Assembly (NCBI GenBank): GCA_946807835.1
Contig: OX327699.1
Location: 22,246,014 to 22,310,013, forward strand
DNA length: 64,000 nucleotides
From: Ailanthus altissimus
Taxonomy: Eukaryota; Streptophyta; Magnoliopsida; Sapindales; Simaroubaceae
Reading direction: 5' to 3'
Shown here: positions 1 to 14,220 of the stretch, one piece after another
Layout of the letters: each line of letters begins with the position of its first letter
Numbering within the stretch: position 1 is the stretch's first letter
Notes under the pieces: model-generated
Seen by the model: only the letters and a program-made list of their open reading frames with translations
Told to the model about the DNA's origin: nothing
The model's database searches: none
Translations under genes and position numbers: made by a program

Positions 1-1100
1 GTGAGAACTAATTTTGCAATGGTTATGGTCATCAAACATCTTTCCTTTGTAAGTGCGAAAGAGGATTCTGTTTAGGCGTATTGGTGAGGTAAGATTATCT
101 AGGGTCAAAATGAGGCATGCAACTGCCATGTTGTAATAATTTGAAATCTAAAATTCTTGAGGTTATAAATAGTATAATTAAAATGGTTGAGGTAAAAGTG
201 CAAAACTCATGTATCGTTTGTTAGATAAATTTTTTAGTTATATGTAGAGTCCCTTTTTAGATAGTATGAAATTGGAGAGACTCGATAATAAAATTATATG
301 TACTTAGACCCAAAGTAAAAAAAATTATATTTTATAAAAGTGGGTTATTATAAATAGTATTAGAGTCAGACCTATTTTACAATGTAGACCAACGAGCCTG
401 CAATTTGGATTATAAATAACTCACACGTGTCGTATGACCATTGAGGTCTAACCCGTATAGGTCAACTATGTGTCTCTAGAGACCTAACTCACACAAAATT
501 GAGTGTCTCCCTAAGAAGATAGATTGTAACATGGTGTGAGTCAATGAATTCGCAGTCTAAGCTACAAATAACGTATATGTGCTGTGTAACCCTTGAGATC
601 TAGCTCACACGAATCTAATGCACATGAGACTACATGTCTCCATGAGTGGGTTAAATTGTAACACTTGAAATTCAAATTTTTTAAAGTCATAAACAACAGA
701 GTCAAAATGAATAAGGTGAGAATCAAGTGCTAAAATCCTACATTATTGGTTTGATAAAGTTTCTAAGTTATATATATATATATGGCACACATGTAGTGTG
801 ACTTTTGAGATCTAATCTATATGGGTTAATTGTGTGTCCTTAAAGGTCTAGCGCACGTGAAATCATGTCTCCTAAAGAAAATAAATTGTAATATTTGATA
901 TTGAAGATTTTTGAGACCATAGACAATATGAATAAAATGAGAGTCAAATGTTAAAATTATATATCGTTAGTTAAATAAAAATTTTAAATTATATATATAT
1001 ATATATAATACATTCTCAAATAATAGGAGGCAATATAACCCATTTTCATACAATATATTGTCTTTTAAAATACCCAAAAATAAAATAGTGCAAGTCATAC
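1..1100. repeat. Degenerate repeat block at left edge
   Basis: No gene is seen here. A unit of roughly 130 bp recurs at about 133, 655 and 887. Each copy runs from a 'ttgtaa...ttgaaat' segment through 'gagtcaaa(t)g' and 'atcgttngttagataaa' to an AT-rich end; the copies near 770 and 990 end in (TA)n runs. Between copies lie related blocks containing 'gagatctaactcacacg' and 'tgtgtctc'. The divergence suggests an old repeat-rich transposon remnant. The family was not identified. Confidence 0.5.
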
Positions 1101-1611
1101 CAAAAACGATGTAAGCAGATTGTTATGGATGCTCCTTGTTTGTATATCATTATTCAAGTGAGCATTATACATAGAGCCCGGCCTGGGTGACGTTAAAAAA
1201 CCAAGATCAAGTATCCTGCCGAAAGTAAAAGAATATGCACAACATGTCACTTGAGGATGTCGAAAGCCTATCACTCCGTAATGATTCAAAGTATTAAGAT
1301 TGTCTTGCAGAATATCCACGTCTCTTTTTGTGGATAAAGAGAAATGAAATAGATATAGGAGCATTAGGATTTTATCCAAGGTTTTCCATTCAACTCATTT
1401 ATAAGCAGAGAAGATAACTACATCATCCAGGAATGTTCCACTTCTACTCACCAACCAATTTCAGTAATAAAAGAATTGGCTTTGTTTAGACAAATATGTA
1501 AACTTTGGGCTCACTGTAATCCTCTGTTTCGGTAATGCATACGTGGTGTATGGTATTAATAACGACTCTCTGTGGAGTTAATAGTGATTCACTAAAACAA
1601 TCTAAGTTACT

Positions 1612-3989
<2,378 letters not shown>

Positions 3990-5303
3990 TTGTAAGATAA
4001 AGAGAGAGAGCTTAAGAAAGCTCGGATTAAGTGCCTAAAAATGTAGGGAGCCAAGGGAGATGAGAAACATGGCTTTGTTTTACTGGAATGTCCGAACGGG
4101 CCTGCCTTGGTTCCTATTTTCTGGAAAATGTCCGACCTTATGTGGCTCTGTTGTTCTTAAAACTAACAAGTTGTATAAAAGCTGTAATCTTTTTGACGAA
4201 AGAACTGACTCACACTCAGGCTTATGATTTGGGCCCGAGATATCTATCCATTTTGCTTTTCTTTCAAAAGAATGAAGCCCAAGGCCAAATATTGTACTGT
4301 CCAAGAGCCAGTCCACTATAACTTTTTACTCAACTATAGCCCATAAAAAAAAATTCACTACATTTTAGCCTGGGGTCGGGGGTTTATTCCCGATGTAGAA
4401 GAAATCCACTCTTATGCAGCACATGAGAATGAGGAAAACTTTCAACATGAAAAATAAGGTAAGAAAGTAAAAAAAATCATAATTAATTTAGCTTTATTTA
4501 AAATTTTCATTATATTTTTACTTTTATCCGAATAAACACTTCTAATCATGACACAATATTTTTTGTGTCACATGAACAGGAGGAATATTCCTACATACAA
4601 AAAGTCTTGGCAAGTAAATTAGACTTACTAAATGTAAGATTTAGAAGGATGGTGACTAAATTTAGCATTTGTTTTGGAATTAGCTGCAATTTCATATTAA
4701 TATTGAATAGTCTCTGATCCAATCATTTTATTTTCTTTCTCTAAATGATTATGAATATAAATAAATACAATAAAAAAATTTGTACGTGTAACACAAATTT
4801 GAAACTTAAAAGCCTGGAATTCCAATCCCATAATTAACTTTCTCAAATTGACCTATTTTAATAATAACAAATTTTTTTTGTGTAAAAAATTAAATATAAA
4901 ATTCGATTAGAAGATTAAGAACACAAGAAGGTGTAAAATGTAATAAAGTGTGACACCGTTATCAATACTCTCTCTCTCTCTCTCTATATATATATTATAA
5001 ATTGATGTAAAATCGGGAAAGGGAGGAAAATAAAGGCACGTGTGCAAGCGCGACGCAGACAGAGTCTCAACTCTCAAATAGAAAGCAGTTTAGGATCAGA
5101 TATTAATATCCCCTTGTCTGAGAAAATCCCCGTATACCCCAAAACAAAAAAAAAACTGGAAATTAGAAACCCTCCGTTTCCGATCATATACTGTGCATAG
5201 GCCGCAGAGACAATAGCAATAGCCAGTCACAAAACCGCCATCAATCATATATCTTTTTATTTTTAAACCAACAAAGAATAATTTAGAAACGTTCCGCTCA
5301 ATA
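3990..5303. promoter_or_regulatory. Divergent intergenic region between protease and LisH/CRA gene
   Basis: About 1.3 kb separates two divergently transcribed genes, so both promoters should lie here. It is AT-rich and contains a (CT)n-(TA)n microsatellite at 4968-4995. The 'cacgtgtgcaagcgcg' stretch near 5037-5052 carries a CACGTG G-box core about 265 bp ahead of the plus-strand start codon. Short overlapping ORFs at 4080-4321 on both strands show no family signature. The promoter role is inferred from position. Confidence 0.4.
4968..4995. repeat. Compound microsatellite (CT)n(TA)n
   Basis: Nine CT units run directly into a short TA run. This is a simple sequence repeat in the presumed promoter of the plus-strand gene that begins at 5304. 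Confidence 0.9.
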
Positions 5304-7508
5304 ATGGACGTTGATCCTCGTCAGTACGAACATATTGTAAGTTGTTTTTTTTTTTTTAAATTTAATTTAATTTTTCAGCAGAATGCCATGAAAAATGATT
5401 TTGCTTTAAGGTTTTGTTTAATTATTATTTATTTTGTAATGTTTTGTTCAGCCGCATCTGATGTTAAATACTATTTGACGTTTTCTGGTTCATGTTAATG
5501 ATTGAAAATTTTGAAACCCTACTTTACTTTTTTTTTTTTTTAATTGATTCGCTTCAAACAGTGTTTATATAAATAGTGGAATAATATGGTTCAATTAGTA
5601 CATGATTATGTGGCTTTATTTTGATTATCCGAAGTATTTGTAGTGTTGGAGAGTAACGAGGTATGTGAATGAAATATGATTAAGAGAAGTACATTGTGTA
5701 ATTTAGGAATTATTGTTTGTTTACATAGAAGGGCTTGAAAGTTTTGAAGGACACGAGGAGTTTAGGACGAGACTGTAGATTAATTATGGGATTTAATTAA
5801 GACCAATCATGTAATTCAATCAATGCATAAGAAGGGTCGTGTGAAATTGAGATTACAACATTTATTGATCAGTATTAGGTTGTGGTTTTCTGGTGCTTTG
5901 TTTCTTTTGTTTTTCTTGATTTTGAGGATTATGTTATATGTGAAGTGCCACAGAATGACTAGGTCAGGGGATGAATTTGGCGGAAGGTCTAGCCAATTAA
6001 TGGAAAACATGGAAAAGGAAACTTGCTCTAAATGGTTCCTGTTGTGTGTTTCACGGACTTTGGCTTATGTGTATACATTTTTACTGTGATGAAGCACCAA
6101 AAGGCACAGCCAAAATTTTCATTCACATATCCTCATAAGCATCTATCCAGCATGTTTTATCTGTTTGTATTTTGGAGGTTTATCTTCATTTGTCTCCTGC
6201 AGGCCATCAATGACAATGACATCCACAACATCGTCTTCTCATATCTTGTGCATAATTGCTATAAGGAAACTGTGGATTCATTCATTACTTGTACTGGGAT
6301 GAAGCAGCCTGCCGATTGTTTTGAGGACACGGAGAAAAGAAAAAGTAGGTGAAGAATTTTCCTCTTGCATTCAGTGCATTGATCATTAGTTTGTCTGCCT
6401 ATGTTAGTTAATGTTATTGCTGGGCTATGTGATTTTTATTCCCTCATATGCTATCACTGCTGTGCATAAGAATTTAGTTCTTTGTAATATTATGGGTGCT
6501 CGTGTAATGAGTTCTGATTTCATTTGTTTGTACTCATTTTGACAACTTGATAGTTGGCACTGCTAATTTATTTTGTTTTCTCAGGAATTCTTCATTGTGC
6601 ATTAGATGGGAATGCACTTAAGGCCATTGAACTGACTGAAGAGCTGGCTCATGGTTTACTTGAGACAAACAAGAACTTGCATTTTGATCTTCTGAGCCTA
6701 CATTTTGTTGAGCTTGTCTGCTCTAGGAAATGGTGATGAGAACTTTAAGGATATCTCCTGAAATATACAAATTCAGATGGTTTCTTTTTTTCATCCCCTT
6801 TTTCTATTGTCTATGGCAGCACTGAAGCTTTGGAATTTGCTCAGACCAAGTTGACCCCTTTTGGGAAGGTTCAAAAATATGTTGAAAAGCTTGAAGTATG
6901 TTTCTTGCCACTGCAAAATTGAAATCCCCAATGTTTAATTACTGTTTCCTTTTCTTTTTCAGAGAATAATCACAGTTTCTTTCACTGCAGGATTTGATGG
7001 CTCTCCTTGCTTACGAGGAACCAGAGAAATCCCCAATGTTTCATCTTCTTAGCTTGGAATACCGGCAGCATGTTGCAGATAATTTGAACCGAGCAATTCT
7101 TGGTTTGTTTCTTTATCCCCTTCTTTTGCATAGCAGATGTTTTTAAATTATTGTTTAGATGTATCATATTCTATATTCATTCTTGTGGTTCTCATATAAA
7201 TATAATGTCAGCACATGCAAACCTTCCTAGCTATGCTGCAATGGAGAGGCTAATACAACAGACAACTGCAGTTAGACAATGTTTAAGTCAAGAGCCTTTG
7301 AAGGTATTTTTGAAATGTCTATAAACTGCTTATAGCTCACCATTTACTGACATCTTGGCAGATATTTAACTGGTAGATATTGCATTAGACTGCAGAAGCT
7401 GTTGTGTGACTTTAATTTAAGGGCACCGGGTGGATATCTCACTCTTGATTTGTACTTTTGTAGGATGGGATTACTCCATTCTCTCTGAAGGATTTTCTCA
7501 AAAGCTAA
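5304..7508 (+). CDS. LisH/CTLH/CRA domain protein (GID8/RanBPM-like)
   Basis: Seven exons: 5304-5336, 6203-6344, 6585-6732, 6820-6895, 6991-7102, 7212-7303 and 7464-7508. All introns are GT-AG and the joined frame gives 215 aa. The N-terminus starts MDVDPRQYEHI. A LisH-like helix pair (about 12-45, including IVFSYLVHNCYKETVDSF) is followed by a CTLH region (ALKAIELTEELAHGLLE...LHFVELV) and a CRA region with CTEALEFAQTKL and MALLAYEEPEKSPMFHLL. This order is that of the RanBPM/GID8 family, which form scaffold subunits of the GID/CTLH ubiquitin ligase. It resembles the small Arabidopsis proteins annotated 'LisH and RanBPM domains' (such as At1g06060, from memory) more than canonical GID8. Membership of a plant GID/CTLH complex is inferred. 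The first exon codes only 11 residues and the first intron is long (866 bp). Confidence 0.9.
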
Positions 7509-8736
7509 ACTATGTAGCATTTTCAGCCTTGATGGCTGGGGATGATCAAGGTCACTCTAGGTCTTGCTTCCTTATATGGTTTTGTTGTAAGGTCTGGATC
7601 GTGAATGCACAGCATCTTAATTCCTGCATAACTGTAAAGATTGCTGTGCGGTTCGCTCATGTATTATGGGTGTTTCTGCCTCTGGTGAGGGATATGCCTC
7701 CTCTGATGATTGGCCATAAAGAAAGTGCCATCGGATTTTACTCTCTGCAGATTGGTTCTGTTCTGGTGATTTAGTTGATCCGGAAGCATGGCTTGTATAT
7801 TTCTGCTTGCTTATATCAAACTAGGAATTCAGATTATTTTGTAATTTATTATCAGGTTTTTATCCGACTCAACCTAGGAATTACAGTTGCAACTTTGTCA
7901 TCTATTTGGCGTGCCTAGTGAAATTCCTTGATAATTTCCTTGATGATGAATGGTTGAAACTTGAAAAGAAAGAAGAGTATGGATTCCACTTCAGTCTTTC
8001 TTTACGTGAGAAGAGTTCATACATTTCGGGAAACATAAAAAGTTACGAGGGTTGGTAAAATAATATTTCCTTGTATCGATCAATATTGAGTTCACTATTT
8101 TTCTATAGTTTTGCAATTTTAATTTGTGAACTTTTTTTCATATTCATCAATATTTCATTTTGGATTTTCAACAAAGTTGCTATCAAGTAGAGTTTTTTTT
8201 TTATTTGTTGAGAATATCAAGTAGAATTTTTTTTAAACAATTCCATTTCGTAACCTAAGTTATTATCAAAATCAAGGGCTAGAATTGGTGACTCATCCAT
8301 TGAATTCAGTCGATAATTCCAACCGAACGCATAAATTTATTGGGCTGAGCGCCTTGTATTTCAAATAATGCGGTCCAAAAGCGATAAAGATCAATGACGT
8401 AATGACTCGTGCAAATCGTTTTATTACAGATAATCCGGCTCAAAAGCGACAAAGATGAACGAGGTAATGACTGATGGTGCTTGATTTACAATTCGATGCG
8501 GTGTGGTTCATGATTTCAATTCGATGCGGGGTGCCATAGGACAATATACGGGGGTATATAGTATTCTGCAACGAACCACATATGTCTAAAATTTGCATAT
8601 GGACTCGGACCTTAGAAATATCTGGAGTCCCGCCTAAATTACGAGCCCCTCTTCTGACTTCTCAGCTCTGACTCAAGTCAAGTCTCACAGTCACAGAACT
8701 TCCCTCTACAACGATAGCGTTTTAGCTCTGGAGATA
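7509..8736. other. 3' UTR and promoter region between LisH/CRA and Obg genes
   Basis: No coding region is recognised. The left half probably holds the 3' UTR of the LisH/CRA gene. The right half, ahead of the Obg start, contains two local duplications. A roughly 46-bp block at 8365-8410 recurs at 8430-8475 (65-bp step; 'aaaagcga-aaagat' core followed by 'gtaatgact'). A shorter 'attcgatgcgg-gtg' element occurs at about 8491 and 8519. Confidence 0.45.
8365..8475. repeat. 65-bp imperfect tandem duplication in Obg promoter
   Basis: The two copies share 'taat-cgg-(c/t)caaaagcga-aaagat-aa-ga-gtaatgact' with scattered substitutions. They lie about 270-370 bp ahead of the Obg start codon, so promoter motifs may be duplicated. 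Confidence 0.65.
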
Positions 8737-11700
8737 ATGCTGTCCCTGGCTTCTCCACTGTACCCCTCGTATCCAAGTCTACACTCTTACTCTTGCACCG
8801 ACAAACTCTCCTTCCATCGTCTTATCTCCAAAAGGTAGTCTGTTCTGTTCATTTTTCCTCACATATTTTCATTTCACTTGTTTATTGATTTTCTAGCAAG
8901 ACATCTGAACTACGAATTACGTGAAGCCAGTTCTAGGGTTTTTGAGTGATAATTTTTTATTGATTTACTTTTTTTTTCATGTATCTCTGAGTGGGTTAAT
9001 TGCAACCAAAAAGGTCTAAATTACATCGATTACGGCCATCTGGAATTGTATCTTGAATATGTAGATGCAATAAGCACACATATATTAAGAGGAAAAATTG
9101 CATGAATTTTGCTTGATTCAAAATGCTTTTACTGTCATAGTTATTGCATAATTCAAAAACGATGGCTTGATGGTTCACTTTTAGCCTTTTTTAGTGCTTT
9201 TTTTTTTCTCTCTTCATATAGCAGTTATGTTCTTACTGGCCATTGTGTTTGCAGGTTTGATCGACAGAAAATAAATCCTGAGATCTCGAGATATATTACA
9301 ATCAACTGCAGACTCACTAAGACCAAAGATTCTCCTTCTGCAACTTCTGATACACTGTTAAAGGAACCACACAAGTATTTTGATCAGGTACTCATCACAG
9401 TTCGTTCAGGAGATGGGGGTCATGGCGCAATCCTTAAAATGCCCAACCAAAATGTTGGTAAGTCGGAAGGAAAACATGCCAAGGAGAAGGCATGGAAGAA
9501 AAACTCGTACAAGAGGGATTTTGATGGATCGCTTATCCTTCCTGTGGGTGGGCATGGAGGTGACGTAGTAATTTATGCAGATGAGGGAAAAGATACACTA
9601 TTGGAATTTCACAAGAAAAGTCGGTATAATGCAAAACGTGGCGGAAATGTTGATGCCATGGGCGTTTTGTCCTCCCAGTTGCGTGATGGACTTCCTGCCC
9701 CGGCATTGCGTATTCCTGTCCCTGTAGGTTTGTATGTCATAATATCATATTAGGCACCTGACTTTTTATGGTAAATAAGTGGAAATCACATTGAATCAAA
9801 GTATAGATCTGGTGTGCCCATGATAAACAAGCATGTTTTGAGTCATTTGTATATACACTAATTATGCGTATTCATGTGACAGGTACAGTTGTAAAACATA
9901 AGCGAGGGAAGTTGTTGGCTGATCTAGCACATCCAGGTAATGAATTACTTGTTGTGAAGGGTGGACAAGGAGGGGTAAGACGTTGTTTTTTTCCATTTGG
10001 AATTTATGAAATTTTAAGTGATATTTTTGTGGCTTTTATTACCTTGGTTATGTATGTGTTGGTGTGACACTGTTTCTTCCTTTAAATATGTACTTGCTCT
10101 TCTGCGATGATAAGTGATGCTTATCTGGGAAGGTAGGAATTGGCTATTAATAATTTGAAAGATAAAAGAGTGTGTCCAAGAAAGATAATCAGATCTGATT
10201 ACTGTTCTTTTTATGTTCAGAAAACAAGCCAGATTATTAAGCACATTGTTTAACTCTTTCATTTGCGTGATGTGTAGTTCATGTCTTCTTATTCTTCTTC
10301 TATTTTTCTTTTTCTAAATTCTTCTTTTTTGAATATTGTGGCAGATTAGCTTGTTAGATGTGCCGGAGCGTAGAAGGAAAAGGATGATGACTCTAACCAC
10401 AAATATCTTGAGAGATGACACTGATAAGGTGGAGATAGTGCTGTCAAATTTCTTCATTTAGTATATTCATAATTTATGGAACACTTTCTAGAATTGTGTA
10501 AACTAGGGGTGGGCAAAAAACCGAAAAGCTGAACTGGATCGAGCGAATCACGTGGAAGCTTAGGAATGGAACTGAAACCAAGAAGTGAACCGAACCGGAG
10601 CATCCAATGCCAAAAGTGAGCTAATTTGAGCTCATCCAATGCCAAAAACCCAACAATTTCTGAAAACTGACCAGTCTAGTTTGGTTTTCGGTTCTGTCCA
10701 AAACCGAACCGAATTGGAAATGCCCACTCCTAGTGAAAACAATTTTCCTTCTGGTTGCAAGTGCTCAATAATTCTCTTTACAATATGTAGTTCCCATTTT
10801 ATTAGCATATTAGAATCATCTTTTTGAGAACTGGACATTTTTATTTGGATTATCATGCAAGTCTCTTTAATGTTGTTTTAATATGATCATGCTACTGTTG
10901 AGGATTTCCTTATCATCAATGAGTGTAGTCATCTTGGTAGTGTTATCTGTTTACTTTATTGGTGGGCCTTGTTATATCTATGTTTTGTTGAAGGAGTTGT
11001 TTGAGAAGAGATTTTATATCTTACCATAGAATTATTACAAAATTGATGTATGCATGGTAGTTAATGTTTGCAGGCTTTCTTACAAAAATTTATTATTCAT
11101 TTTTAATGTATGCAGGTTTTAATTCTTGGTCAGCCTGGAGAGGAGGCTAGTTTGGAGTTGATTCTACGAGTTGTCGCTGATGTTGGTCTAGTTGTAAGTA
11201 TTGCTCTCTAGTCTCTATCTTCTAAAATATTTTACGTTATGAATAAAGAAGAAATATAGATTTATTTTCATGATGTACATAAGAAAGGAGGAAGAACTAA
11301 ATAATAACTTTTGTGCAGTAGAACCTAAACCTGGTAAACGTTGTCTATGATTTATAGATCATCAGATGTTTACTTGCTTTTGCAGGGACTTCCAAATGCT
11401 GGAAAATCAACACTTCTTTCAGCCATCACTCATGCAAGACCTGATATTGCTGACTATCCTTTCACAACCTTGATGCCAAACCTTGGGCGACTTGATGGTG
11501 ACCCCACTTTAGGGGCAGAGAAATATTCATCTGAAGCAACATTAGCAGATTTGCCTGGTCTCATAGAGGGTGCTCATCTGGGGAAGGTGCAATCGCATTT
11601 CGATCTTATTCAACTAATCATTCTAAAGTTCATCTTTTATAATTGCTAAATCCGAGACCTCATCCTTTTCCTCCAGGGTCTTGGTCGGAATTTTTTGAGG

Positions 11701-13949
11701 CACTTGAGGAGAACTCGTCTACTGGTCCATGTCATTGATGCAGCTGCTGAGAATCCTGTGAATGACTACAAAACTATCAAAGAAGTAATATTTCCCTGAA
11801 TAATACCTCTTTTGCTTTACTATATTTATTTCTCATAAATATTTCTGTTGGTTCCATTCTCATATAAATCATATAGGTTAGGGGTGAGCGAGTTTGTGGG
11901 AACGGTTTGGGACAGACCCGAGTCCCGATCGGGACTTCAAAATCGGTCCCGAATTGGATCCTACGTCCCAAATCAGGTCAGGACAGTTTAGGAGGCGGGA
12001 CCAATTCAAGACATGGCCCTTTTTGGGCCTGTTAGATTAGTTGGCCCATGTCCCAGATTGGTCCAATTTTTGTATGTTTTGGTCCTTTTTTTTTTTTTAA
12101 CTTTTTGGGTTTTAAGATAGATTGAAGTTTTTGGGCTGATTTTAAGCCACCCCCCTCTTTTTTTTTTGGTATTTTTATGTTTTGGATTTTTTGAGGACAG
12201 TTTTTAGACTAATATATTATTGTTTTCTAATTTTATTATTAAAAATTTTGTTTGGATTTATATTTTGGAGTTATTATTTTGACCTATTTTATATTGATAT
12301 CTAATTATACGTAATCTAATAAGTAGTAATTAATAAAATTCAAAGTACCAAATACCAATATAAATAAGAAATTAAACGAGTAAATATTAAAATAAAAAAC
12401 AAACACGTAGCAAAATGTATATTTATATTCATAATAAAATTAATTAACATTCATTCTAAAATACTTAAGCTTGAGCACATCACATACAATTTTATAAATA
12501 TCATTGAAAGGTAAGTTCTTAATTATCTAAAATCAATTTTAACAGAATTGGAAAAAAAAAGGAATGAAAACACATGGTTGGTTGCAATAAAATCAAAGTG
12601 GGGTCAAAGTCGTACTAGAAAAATCTTTGAAAAAAAAACACAGTATCTTGACCTTTGTGAATCATTGTAGTGACATGAAATGTGCATATCCATCAATATC
12701 ATGCATCTACAATAATAATAGTAATAAAAATTACAAATAAAATCAAAACCAAACTCTAGCTAATAATATAAAATAATTAATTGGATTAAATTGGGGGTTA
12801 AATGATGTTAGGTTTTGATGTCAGCTTGTTAAACTTGCTCAAGTTTCTTATGCCTACCAAATTAATAAATTAATTTACATGAACATTTAAAATTTAAACA
12901 ATTGAATTTGGTAGTCAGCACACAATAATAATGAGTATGATCAATATCTTTGGAATTCTTGAATTTGGTGATGGTTTTGCACCCTTTTTTATTTTTGTGT
13001 TGGAACAAATCCTGGGTCGATTCGGGAAATGTCCCAAACCCATTTCGGGTCCCTCAAAATAGGATCCATGTTGTCCTGAATTAAAGACCCATTCCCATCC
13101 CGACCCAAAAATTTCGGTTGGGAATGGGTCTTTTGCCGGCCCTTAATTATAGGTTCATGGGGTCGTCAGCCACAACACAGTTAACAAATTGATCTGAATT
13201 TAGTTTCATGTACATGCTTGATCCTGTTTACTTCAGAATTTTCACCATGCTTAAACTATAGAACTTGTGACTATGCAGGAATTACGGATGTACAACCCTA
13301 ATTACCTTGAACGACCATATATTGTGGTGTTGAACAAGATTGACCTTCCCGAGGTTTGTGGCTGTGGTTTGCTCTTCTCCATTCCTGAATTTTTCTCAGT
13401 ATGTTGGTGTTTGGTTCTACTAATGCATGCTAGTATAAAAATTCTGATTGCATCAATTTTTTCTTCATATGCATTAAGAGATGTGATGATTATTGTTCCA
13501 GGTGAAGGAAAGGCTCCCATCTCTGTCTGAAGAAATATTGAAAATTGGAAGTGAGAAGGTAACTTCTGAAACAGAATTGAGCCCCAAATCATTGTCAACT
13601 GAAAGTGGCGAAGAAGATCCTCAATCTTCATTGATTTCTGATAAAGATAAAGAGGATAAAGGAATTGAGGACTATCCACGCCCTCTTGCTGTTGTTGGTG
13701 TTAGTGTCTTGTAAGTTCAGTACTATTATTTTAACATTTCTTTGTCAAAACATGTGATACGTATGTCTTGGCTCATTACATATTTGATCTTGGTACTCCA
13801 TGAGGATTATAGCCCATAATTCTCCAATTTCATCTCCCTTCTTTTTTTCTTAAACTTAGTCAAAGTTATATTGTGTTTGTTTTTGCAGGAAAGGCATCAA
13901 CGTAAATGAGATGCTGAAGGTGATTAGAGCGGCCTTAAGAGAGTGTTGA
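8737..13949 (+). CDS. Organelle-targeted Obg GTPase (OBGC2/OBGM type)
   Basis: Ten exons: 8737-8834, 9255-9727, 9883-9974, 10345-10428, 11116-11193, 11386-11586, 11677-11784, 13279-13353, 13502-13710 and 13889-13949. All introns are GT-AG. The joined frame gives 492 aa, near the length I recall for Arabidopsis At1g07615. The first ~60 residues are rich in Ser and basic residues and poor in acidic ones, as in a chloroplast or mitochondrial transit peptide. The Gly-rich Obg fold ([27 protein letters not shown]) precedes the GTPase domain. That domain has the P-loop GLPNAGKST at 276-284, [12 protein letters not shown] (G2), DLPGL at 330-334 (G3), NKID at 397-400 (G4) and a G5-like VSVLKG near 470-475. 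Obg proteins act in organellar ribosome assembly and chloroplast development. An acidic/Ser-rich insert (about 420-455) separates G4 and G5. Introns 4 and 7 carry hAT-type elements. Chloroplast versus mitochondrial targeting was not resolved. Confidence 0.93.
10504..10732. mobile_element. hAT-type MITE in Obg intron 4
   Basis: A 229-bp element with terminal inverted repeats TAGGGGTGGGCA (left) and TGCCCACTCCTA (right, one mismatch). It is flanked by 8-bp direct repeats gtgtaaac (10496-10503) and gtgaaaac (10733-10740), 7/8 identical. The TAGGGGTG terminus and 8-bp target duplication are typical of hAT elements. The interior is rich in 'aaaccgaacc' motifs and has no transposase. Confidence 0.85.
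11879..13145. mobile_element. Non-autonomous hAT element in Obg intron 7
   Basis: About 1.27 kb, making up most of a 1494-bp intron. The left end is TAGGGGTGAGCG and the right end GCCGGCCCTTA. The flanks atataggt (11871-11878) and attataggt (13146-13154) fit an 8-bp target duplication with a 1-bp indel; read two bases differently, tataggtt is exact on both sides. Long subterminal inverted stretches ('gggtc', 'cgggac', 'tcccgacc') occupy the outer ~130 bp at each end. The core is AT-rich with no transposase ORF. Confidence 0.75.
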
Positions 13950-14064
13950 GCTTCCTATTAGGCACCGGGATTAAGAGTGAGACCATTAGAATGTCAAGAG
14001 TTGTAAGCATTTTGAGGGTTTAGCTTTGATCTGCCCTCTTAGGTCACTAATTCTCCATGTGAAG

Positions 14065-14220
14065 GTTACCGCAACAACTGCTTTTTGTGCACGAGCCAAG
14101 GTTACAACTGCTTTTTGTGCACAAACCAAGGTTACAACTGCTTTTTGTGCACAAACCAAGGTTACAACTGCTTTTTGTGCACAAACCAAGGTTACAACTG
14201 CTTTTTGTGCATGAACCTTT
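14065..14220. repeat. 30-bp tandem repeat after the Obg stop codon
   Basis: Three near-identical 30-bp units start at 14101, 14131 and 14161 (core ACTGCTTTTTGTGCAC). A diverged fourth starts at 14191, and an older, slightly longer first copy lies at about 14065-14100. Because the period is a multiple of three, the array is open as a 10-residue repeat on both strands. It lies 116-271 bp past the Obg stop codon, probably in the 3' UTR. Confidence 0.95.

Noticed and set aside
5304..5498. 64-aa ORF starting at the LisH/CRA start codon
   Set aside because: It is exon 1 read into intron 1; the donor at 5337 and the downstream exons explain the gene.
14065..14220. CRISPR-like direct repeats
   Set aside because: Units are directly adjacent with no unique spacers, and the host is a plant.
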